Positions 1 through 5,263 of a stretch of 5,263 nt of DNA are shown here, one piece after another; position 1 is the stretch's first letter, and each line of letters opens with the position of its first letter. The translations under genes were made by a program, and so were the position numbers. The notes beneath the pieces are model-generated. The model was not told the DNA's origin. It made no database searches and saw only the letters and a program-made list of their open reading frames with translations. Source of the stretch: an uncultured Candidatus Melainabacteria bacterium (GTDB lineage: Bacteria > Cyanobacteriota > Vampirovibrionia > Gastranaerophilales > Gastranaerophilaceae); NCBI GenBank assembly GCA_937891325.1, contig CALAFU010000126.1, positions 1 to 5,263 on the forward strand. The letters are read 5' to 3'.

Positions 1-1
1 A

Positions 2-3000
2 ACTGGTTCTGTTCAGCAAGTTAGAAAATCTGCCGATCAAATAAAAGCGCAGTTAACAAAAGCATATATTGCGGATAAAGATTTAACAAATGTGCCTTTA
101 CAGATTATGTTGAATAAAGGTGTTGCTAAATATACTTTAGCAAATGTTCCTTTTTCAGCTGTTTCATGGGATAGTGATGCTTTTCGCGAACATGTAGGTA
201 GTGAAGAGGTCGATATTTCTGGTGGTGGTTTAGCATTTAGAAATTTGCAAAACTTAAAGACAGAAACTTTTGATGTTATTCCTACAGATGATTTTGAGTT
301 AACTGGCGGTGGTGTAGCTTATAAAACATTTGAAAATGTTGATGCTTTAAAAATGGAAGTTAAGACACAAATTGGTGTAGCTTCTATTGATATGGCAAAC
401 GTTTCTGATGATACATTATATGGCAAAGGTGGTAGCAGAAAATATTTACTGCAACGTGACCTGAACAATATTGATGGGCCAAACGTAGACCCTGAAAATT
501 TAACTAGTGCCGGTATTGCACAAAAGAATTTATCAAACATTGATTTTGGTGGTGATAAAGAATTACAACAATCAGTGCTAGATACTTTAGGTGCTTGTAA
601 TTACAATCTAGATCACGTCAGCTTGTCAGTGTTTACTGATAAATTTCATTTGATGAAAGATGACGGTTCAAATGCAGTTAAAGAAAAGGTTTTCAAAGGT
701 ATTAAAAACCTTTTACTGAATGGTGATTTTAAAGAAAAACATTCAGCGTTTGCAGATGTATCGTGGAATGAAAATGAAGTTGCTAGTAAAGGTGATACAT
801 TCTATTCAGAATGGGTAGCAATGTATGATGGCGCAAGAATAAATGTCGTAGATGGGTTAGCAACAATTTCTGGTGCATGGGGCCAGTGCATTGGTTGGGA
901 TGCTGCATTTAGCAAACTTGATGCTCTTTATTTTTCTTGTTCAAAAGATAGCTCAACAGATATTAATGTATCGTTAATGCAACCATCAAAATCAGGGTGG
1001 ATTACAGTTGCATCGAACATTGTAAATAGTACTGAAGGAAAAGATTACAATAGAAATGGTTGCAAATTAACAATCAATCAATCAAAATTGTTGAAAAAAG
1101 TTCCTTTAATGTTGGTCATTTCTGGTGGTCAATCTAAAATTGGATATTGCCAGTTGGAACGTGAAGGCATAACAAATTTTTATCAAACGCCTTCAAATTA
1201 TTCTAGAATGTTTTCAGGTGAAGCTTCAGGTAAAACATGTTATTTAAGAATTCATGACAAATTGCCAGCTGCTACTGATCAGTATTATAAACTTGAACCT
1301 TTATTCACATCAGATGGTGCTGCTGATACTAAAAAGGTGTATTATTATACATTAAAAAGTAATGGTTATGTTCATTTGTCTGATACAAAGAAATGTGCAA
1401 AATATGGGGATGAAATTTATCGCTTTGTTGGCGACAGTTTTGAACTTTATTGTTTGGCAGCGACAGGTCAATTTAAACTTGTTGATGGTGAAGTTGTAGA
1501 GACTATTTCAAAATACCAAAATGGCGACCTTTTCTTTTCTGAAGAAGATGGAAAAATTCATACTTTTGCAAATGATGACTTCTACTATATGTATGACACT
1601 GTACCGTATCAAGGTTTGTTGTATATTGATGGAAAGTATAGTGATCATTCAGTTTTCATTTGGAATGCTTTAAAAGAAGATTTTGAGGTTGTTTCATCTG
1701 AAGGTACTGGTTTAGCGACACTACCGTTATTTACACACATCTTTTCTGACAGAAAACTAGAGTCTGCTGGTTGGGCAGAAGCTAATTCGTTTTCAATGAA
1801 GTCAGCTGATATTTATCAAGGGGCCTATAATTATCTTGTTAATCAATTACACCCTGTTGGAAAATTAATTGCTGGTGGTAATATTGGAGATCAGGTTGGT
1901 GCGTCTGAACAAACAACATGGATTATTGAGTGGTCAGATAATCAATTTGAAAACACTGTTGTTTCATTGTTGTTGAATCCTATTGAAGCCAAACAAAAAA
2001 TAATCGAATTTTGTAATTCAAAAGGTTACGAAATTGATGGGGCTGTATATGATCCAAATGCCGATCCTGGTACAAAAATCATAACAGATGTTCCAGGAAA
2101 AGAATTGAAAGAAATGGTTTTCAGAAAGATTCTTGAAAAGAGTGAAGACCATGGCATTGTTCATTACAAAACGTATGATGGTTTACGAATCATTGTAGAA
2201 ACTCAAGAAGCTTGCCGTCTTGTTACAACTGAATATGAATCAACAGGTAACGGTTGGTTTTATTTCTTGCATGAATCAGATGATTTAAAGCAAGCTTATT
2301 TCAGACTTCCTAGAATGAAAGGTATGCTTGTTTCTAACAGTGAAGGAGACAATGTATACGGTGAATCATATCAGAATAATGTAAAATTTAATACTGATGG
2401 AAGTATAGGTTTTTCAGCTGTTAAACATATGCTTTATTTTTATATGGGTGTACCAAGTTTAAAGCGTGAAGAAGTTGCTGTAAATAGTGTTTTTGCTGCA
2501 TTAAGTCAAATTGATACAAAATTGAACAAATCAATTTATGATATTAATGGTGTAGAAGATTCAGAAGTTGATGGAAAAACATATTACTGGATGAAATTGA
2601 GCGCAAATGCACATGAATTCGTTTGGAAACCTAAAAAGAATAATTCAACGATTCTTATTGATTTGACGTCAATTTTGGGTGAATCAGATCGCAATGCAAC
2701 AACAAAGATTTATCCAGCATCAGTGTATAATGAGTTTACTAAATTTGCATTTAAGCTGTGCGTAGATAAAAGTTTTATTAAAGATCTGTCGGATAAAACG
2801 AAAGCACGTTATTATATTAAATATTATATTAAGAATGATGCAAGAGCAAGTGGAAGACCGCAGATTATATCTGGAATTGGTTATGATGAGTATTATAGTA
2901 ATTCAGGAACAGATACTTTAACAAATGTTCCTGTTGAATATAATGATTCAGTATTGTTGTCAAACTATGATGTGTTTAGCAATATTCGTGCTGGTTTCGA

Positions 3001-3535
3001 TGCTGAAATTCAAAACTATACAAGAGATATGTTTGTTTTTGATACAACATTGGTTACGCGTCAACAGATTCCACTAAATGTAATGCATACTGTTGGTGAT
3101 GAGGTTGTTAATGGTACAAAAGCTTTTACAGCGAATCCATTTATTAAAAAAGGAAGACCTGTATTGGTGTTTCAAAATACAGCATACGAAGGAACAACAA
3201 CAAATCCTGAAAGCAATCAACAAACATTATTGGGTTTGGTGCGTGGTAAAAATGGTGCTGATCAAGGGTTTATTGAGCATATGTATTACACTGACGGTAG
3301 TGTTAATGTAAGAGTATGGGCATCAACTTATAAATCAGATGGTACACGTATTGCTGGCGGTTTAACAGCACGTGCTGATCGTAATGGCGGTGTTTATACA
3401 CATGCTGCTACACCAGGGGTTGAAGCAAACGATACTAGAATTGCTACAACAAATTATGTTAATAATAAGTTTCAGGTAGTATCCGCATTGCCAGCAAGTC
3501 CGAATGCAAATGTGTTTTATTTTATTCCTGAATAA
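2..3535 (+). CDS. Long tail fibre protein, 5'-truncated by window edge
   Basis: Structural protein of a phage tail, probably the host-recognising fibre. The frame is open from base 2, giving at least 1177 residues; the true start lies left of the window. The GTG at 92 is not believable as a start because the repeat motif DLTNVP runs across it and no ribosome site precedes it. Numbering from base 2: residues 27-200 carry spaced repeats of the form G(V/L/I)AxxxxxN(V/L/I), for example GVAKYTLANVP near 40 and GIAQKNLSNID near 171, typical of trimeric fibre shafts. NLLLNGDF near 237 through QLEREGITNF near 384 resembles the jelly-roll, carbohydrate-binding-like module of phage fibres. FRLPRMKG and MLYFYMG fall near 770-815. 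VNGTKAF near 1036 and ATTNYVN near 1148 are recurrent fibre C-terminal blocks, and the end reads VVSALPASPNANVFYFIPE. I see no self-cleaving chaperone domain. Fibre role is fairly sure; the ligand is unknown. Confidence 0.88.
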   Translation, partial: TGSVQQVRKSADQIKAQLTKAYIADKDLTNVPLQIMLNKGVAKYTLANVPFSAVSWDSDAFREHVGSEEVDISGGGLAFRNLQNLKTETFDVIPTDDFELTGGGVAYKTFENVDALKMEVKTQIGVASIDMANVSDDTLYGKGGSRKYLLQRDLNNIDGPNVDPENLTSAGIAQKNLSNIDFGGDKELQQSVLDTLGACNYNLDHVSLSVFTDKFHLMKDDGSNAVKEKVFKGIKNLLLNGDFKEKHSAFADVSWNENEVASKGDTFYSEWVAMYDGARINVVDGLATISGAWGQCIGWDAAFSKLDALYFSCSKDSSTDINVSLMQPSKSGWITVASNIVNSTEGKDYNRNGCKLTINQSKLLKKVPLMLVISGGQSKIGYCQLEREGITNFYQTPSNYSRMFSGEASGKTCYLRIHDKLPAATDQYYKLEPLFTSDGAADTKKVYYYTLKSNGYVHLSDTKKCAKYGDEIYRFVGDSFELYCLAATGQFKLVDGEVVETISKYQNGDLFFSEEDGKIHTFANDDFYYMYDTVPYQGLLYIDGKYSDHSVFIWNALKEDFEVVSSEGTGLATLPLFTHIFSDRKLESAGWAEANSFSMKSADIYQGAYNYLVNQLHPVGKLIAGGNIGDQVGASEQTTWIIEWSDNQFENTVVSLLLNPIEAKQKIIEFCNSKGYEIDGAVYDPNADPGTKIITDVPGKELKEMVFRKILEKSEDHGIVHYKTYDGLRIIVETQEACRLVTTEYESTGNGWFYFLHESDDLKQAYFRLPRMKGMLVSNSEGDNVYGESYQNNVKFNTDGSIGFSAVKHMLYFYMGVPSLKREEVAVNSVFAALSQIDTKLNKSIYDINGVEDSEVDGKTYYWMKLSANAHEFVWKPKKNNSTILIDLTSILGESDRNATTKIYPASVYNEFTKFAFKLCVDKSFIKDLSDKTKARYYIKYYIKNDARASGRPQIISGIGYDEYYSNSGTDTLTNVPVEYNDSVLLSNYDVFSNIRAGFDAEIQNYTRDMFVFDTTLVTRQQIPLNVMHTVGDEVVNGTKAFTANPFIKKGRPVLVFQNTAYEGTTTNPESNQQTLLGLVRGKNGADQGFIEHMYYTDGSVNVRVWASTYKSDGTRIAGGLTARADRNGGVYTHAATPGVEANDTRIATTNYVNNKFQVVSALPASPNANVFYFIPE

Positions 3536-3549
3536 AGAAAGTTTTTAAA

Positions 3550-4215
3550 ATGTCTTTATATGTTGGGAAACAAAAAGTAACTATTGTTAATAAAAATAAT
3601 GCAGAAGTAGGCTTTTGCTATAAAGGTGATGTAAAGGTTTATGATAATCGATTACCAGCTGGTCAAGTGATTTTTGAACAAAATGTTGCTGGTACATATA
3701 CGTTTACGTTAGAACATAAGCAAAACTATGAAATTGCTATTGTAGGTGCTGGTGGTGGTGCTTGCGGTGGTACATATGGATCGGGTCATAGGTTTATTGG
3801 TGGTGCTGGAGCAAGCGGAGCAGCGTTTGTTGGTGTTGCATTATTAGAAAAAGGTGTTTATACGGTTACAGTTGGTGCGGCCGGTTCTGGTGGTACAAAT
3901 GGAAATGATACATGGACGGTTGGAACTAAAGGTGGCACAAGTACTTTAATTCTTAACAATAATGTTTTAATAAATGCTGACGGTGGTGAGGGTGGAAAAG
4001 ATTTAGCAAAACGAAACCCTGCTGTATATGGTGGAAAGTTAACCGTAAATATTCAATATTTAAGCGCAACTGTTAAATCTGACGGTGTGACAATTTCCGG
4101 ATATGATGCTGGCGGTGCATCTCTTTATAACGGTTATGGAAAAGGTGGAAACGGAGTTTATAAGAAGCCTGGTAAACCTGGAGTGGTAGGTTACTTTAGA
4201 TTAACAACTGCATGA
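3550..4215 (+). CDS. Glycine-rich phage adhesin-like protein, intact paralogue
   Basis: A 221-residue protein with no signal peptide or membrane segment. Residues 1-35 form a short N-terminal module (MSLYVGKQKV, then CYKGDVKVYD) of the kind that precedes glycine-rich domains in phage proteins. Residues 36-64 look like beta strands. From 64 there are glycine blocks: IVGAGGGACGG, GGAGASGAAF, VGAAGSGG, NADGGEGGKD, and GYGKGGNG near 195-202. The end, VVGYFRLTT, is a probable closing strand. Glycine-rich blocks of this type can form the packed polyglycine helices known from the gp38 tip adhesin of T-even phages; that function is inferred here from composition and position after the fibre, not from close similarity. 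It starts 14 bases after the fibre stop, with only a weak purine-rich ribosome site (AAGAAAG, 3535-3541), so translation may be partly coupled. It is the paralogue of the frameshifted gene downstream. Confidence 0.8.
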   Translation: MSLYVGKQKVTIVNKNNAEVGFCYKGDVKVYDNRLPAGQVIFEQNVAGTYTFTLEHKQNYEIAIVGAGGGACGGTYGSGHRFIGGAGASGAAFVGVALLEKGVYTVTVGAAGSGGTNGNDTWTVGTKGGTSTLILNNNVLINADGGEGGKDLAKRNPAVYGGKLTVNIQYLSATVKSDGVTISGYDAGGASLYNGYGKGGNGVYKKPGKPGVVGYFRLTTA

Positions 4216-4259
4216 TCAGTTTTGTGATTTTGTAGTTGATAATTTTTGCATTTAAAACT

Positions 4260-4265
4260 AGGAGG
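4260..4265 (+). promoter_or_regulatory. Strong ribosome binding site of the frameshifted adhesin gene
   Basis: AGGAGG sits five bases before the ATG at 4271. It decides the start: the ATG at 4428, which opens the longest unbroken frame, has only pyrimidine-rich sequence upstream (CTTTCCCTGCTTC) and would drop the N-terminal module shared with the upstream paralogue. The 55-base gap holding this site shows no convincing promoter or terminator. Confidence 0.85.
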
Positions 4266-4270
4266 TTTTA

Positions 4271-4925
4271 ATGTCAATATATAAAGGTAACCGTAAACAA
4301 TTAAAAGTTGTCGTAGGGGGGGGGGCGTTCCATTAAAAAGATTTTTAAAGGGAACGCTTTAGTTTTTGGTAAAGAGGTTTTTGAACGCACTTTTACATCA
4401 AGCGGATCAATCACTTTCCCTGCTTCAATGTTTGCATTAACAGTTATCATTGTTGGTGGGGGAGGTGGGGGTGGCGGTGCTAATGCATATTCTAAAGATG
4501 CTTGGTGGACAGGTTCTGGTGGCGCATCTGGTGGGTGTTCAATAAAATATTACACTGTTGAAGAAATAAAGAGTCTTAAAGGTCACACAGTTTCTTTTAC
4601 TGTTGGGGCTGGTGGTGGTTCAGGTTCATTTGCAAATGGTGGGACAGGTGGCCAATCAAAGTTTCAAAATCAGATAGCCAATGGTGGTGGTGGTGGAAAA
4701 TATAACAATCTTGGCAATGCCAACAGTTATAATGCTCCAGGCGGGACTGCCAGCGGTGGAAATGAAAATAAGACGGGCAATCAAGGCGGTGTTGGCGGTA
4801 GCTGGTATTCAAATGGATCACCAGGAGAATCAGTTTGGAATGGGTACGGAAAAGGTGGTTCTGGTGGTTTTCCGAGTGGTTCAAATGGAACGGCAGGGTG
4901 TGTTTATATTAGGTATGAGTTTTAA
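4271..4925 (+). CDS. Glycine-rich adhesin-like protein, frameshifted at a G10 tract (probable phase-OFF)
   Basis: Translation from ATG 4271 gives MSIYKGNRKQLKVVV, then glycines, and stops after 21 codons at TAA 4334-4336. The remaining frame is open from the G run to TAA 4923-4925. Deleting one G joins them into 217 residues, against 221 for the upstream paralogue. The joined protein continues GGGRSIKKIFKGNALVF, an N-terminal module of the type seen before phage glycine-rich domains. Aligned parts in both paralogues: MS(L/I)Y.G start; I(V/I)IVG.GGG near residue 64; (V/F)TVGA near 109-112; NGYGKGG near 190-196; closing strand VYIRYEF. Glycine blocks at 62-69, 112-118, 137-142 and 157-176 resemble polyglycine-rich tip adhesins. 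The ATG at 4428 gives 165 residues but is probably not the natural start. Alternatives are a base-call error, recoding, or a decaying pseudogene. The clean downstream frame and strong ribosome site argue against long-standing decay. Confidence 0.78.
4316..4325 (+). repeat. Homopolymeric G tract (10 G), candidate phase-variation switch
   Basis: Ten consecutive G lie at codons 16-19 of the second adhesin gene, by far the longest G run in an AT-rich window; the next longest are five. With ten G the reading frame ends at 4334. With one G fewer (or two more) it enters the long downstream frame. With one G more it would enter the third frame, which ends at TAG 4360-4362. Only one tract length in three therefore expresses the full protein. 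Long mononucleotide runs are known to change length by slipped-strand mispairing at bacterial contingency loci. Confidence 0.8.
4325..4367 (+). terminator. Terminator-like hairpin with T-rich tail inside the coding region
   Basis: GCGTTCC (4325-4331) pairs perfectly with GGAACGC (4351-4357). Inside it, TTAAAAA (4333-4339) pairs with TTTTTAA (4342-4348) around a GA turn, with a small A/AG internal loop between the stems. In RNA, G4322-G4324 could add G-U pairs with U4358-U4360. TTTAGTTTTT (4358-4367) follows, as in an intrinsic terminator. The structure begins on the last base of the G tract and lies wholly inside the adhesin coding region, where a normal operon-end terminator is not expected. 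The pairing is seen directly; termination, pausing or slippage-promoting activity is inferred. Confidence 0.5.
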
Positions 4926-4954
4926 GTTCTTATTTTATGTTGTTTGTAGAATAT

Positions 4955-4961
4955 AGGTGAG
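4955..4961 (+). promoter_or_regulatory. Ribosome binding site of the membrane protein gene
   Basis: AGGTGAG precedes ATG 4964 with unusually short spacing (two to three bases). An in-frame TGA at 4958-4960 overlaps the site, so translation cannot start further upstream, and ATG 4964 is the first possible start codon in the frame. Confidence 0.55.
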
Positions 4962-4963
4962 AC

Positions 4964-5263
4964 ATGCTTTATTTGTTATGTATACTTTCAGTAGTTGTAA
5001 ATTGTTTGTGGAGACGTTGGTTTGGTGGTGGTTATAAAAACACTTGGTTAGGTAATAATCGTGCTGTTCAATGTACAGTATATTTATTGTATACATCTGT
5101 TTTAGCATACTATTTATCAAGATTTTCTGAAATTTGGTATAATGTAATTTTTGCGGTATTTTTTGCTGTTTTTACATATTGTCAGTTTTGGGCACGGGGG
5201 CTCGGTGCATGCTTTGATATTGGTCGAGGTCAGGTTGATGAAACAACAATTAAACGATATAAT
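4964..5263 (+). CDS. Small membrane protein of unknown function, 3'-truncated by window edge
   Basis: One hundred codons are open from ATG 4964 to the window end, with no stop. Three hydrophobic segments are visible: residues 1-15 (MLYLLCILSVVVNCLW), about 36-52 (TVYLLYTSVLAYYL) and about 57-75 (WYNVIFAVFFAVFTYCQF). The first is followed by a basic, glycine-rich turn, RRWFGGGYK near 17-25, then LGNNRAVQ. After the third comes WARGLGACFDIGRG near 76-89 and a charged stretch ending TIKRYN, probably facing the cytoplasm. I do not recognise the family with confidence. Its place after the adhesin genes and its compact multi-membrane shape would suit a phage membrane protein, possibly holin-like or involved in lysis or superinfection control, but the sequence does not show which. 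It starts 38 bases after the adhesin stop. Confidence 0.72.
   Translation, partial: MLYLLCILSVVVNCLWRRWFGGGYKNTWLGNNRAVQCTVYLLYTSVLAYYLSRFSEIWYNVIFAVFFAVFTYCQFWARGLGACFDIGRGQVDETTIKRYN

Noticed and set aside
92..94. GTG as the start of the fibre gene
   Set aside because: The frame is open upstream to base 2, the coding motif DLTNVP spans this codon, and there is no ribosome site.
319..540. Minus-strand 73-codon frame inside the fibre gene
   Set aside because: It lies wholly within the well-supported fibre coding region and shows no motif or ribosome site.
3093..3311. Plus-strand 72-codon frame inside the fibre gene
   Set aside because: It overlaps the VNGTKAF region in another frame and has no independent support.
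3328..3340. TATAAATC, close to the T4-type late promoter TATAAATA
   Set aside because: It is inside fibre coding sequence, has one mismatch, and no gene start lies just downstream.
4216..4259. Possible promoter before the second adhesin gene (GATAAT at 4238-4243)
   Set aside because: No matching -35 element lies at proper spacing, and the T-rich sequence yields such hexamers by chance.
4428..4430. ATG as the true start of the second glycine-rich protein
   Set aside because: It has no ribosome site and loses 52 residues that match the upstream paralogue in type and position; the AGGAGG-ATG at 4260-4273 is much better.
4597..4884. Minus-strand reading frame rich in histidine
   Set aside because: It is the antisense of glycine codons (GGT/GGN read as histidine, proline and similar), with no ribosome site.
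4271..4925. Diversity-generating retroelement target
   Set aside because: No template repeat, reverse transcriptase or adenine-rich variable C-terminus is visible in the window.
4681..4956. Plus-strand 91-codon frame overlapping the adhesin end
   Set aside because: It is a shifted reading of glycine-rich codons with no start signal, and it runs past the real stop only by chance.
4935..5120. Minus-strand 61-codon frame opposite the membrane protein
   Set aside because: It is antisense to a better-supported frame with hydrophobic segments and a ribosome site.

Overview
The window is AT-rich (by eye about one third G+C), and every gene in it reads on the plus strand. It looks like the receptor-binding end of a tailed-phage or prophage structural module: a very long tail fibre gene, two short glycine-rich adhesin-like genes, then a small membrane protein. 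The fibre has motifs common in fibres of phages of Gram-negative and gut bacteria: LxN(V/I) repeats, an NLLLNGDF-type module, and VNGTKxF / ATTNYVN blocks. The sequence alone does not identify the host or phage genus. There are no RNA genes, integrase, insertion sequence, CRISPR array or T4-type late promoter.

Layout. (1) 2-3535 is a tail fibre gene cut off by the left edge; its frame is open from the first complete codon. (2) 3550-4215, 14 bases later, is a 221-residue glycine-rich protein. (3) 4271-4925 is a diverged paralogue with a strong AGGAGG ribosome site. Its reading frame is broken at a run of ten G (4316-4325). Removing one G gives a 217-residue protein that aligns with the first paralogue from end to end. 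(4) 4964 to the right edge is the first 100 residues of a protein with about three membrane segments. No gap between genes exceeds 55 bases, so the four could be one transcript.

Most interesting point. A ten-base G run in an AT-rich genome, in the first 20 codons of a probable host-recognition gene, with only one of three frames open downstream, is the layout of a phase-variable (contingency) locus. As given, the gene is in the OFF state. The tract runs directly into a two-part hairpin (4325-4357) followed by a T-rich stretch, which looks like an intrinsic terminator or pause site inside the coding region. A plausible model is a fibre shaft (gene 1) with one constitutive adhesin (gene 2) and one switchable adhesin (gene 3), giving mixed host range in a phage population. 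A sequencing or assembly error in the G run must be excluded first.
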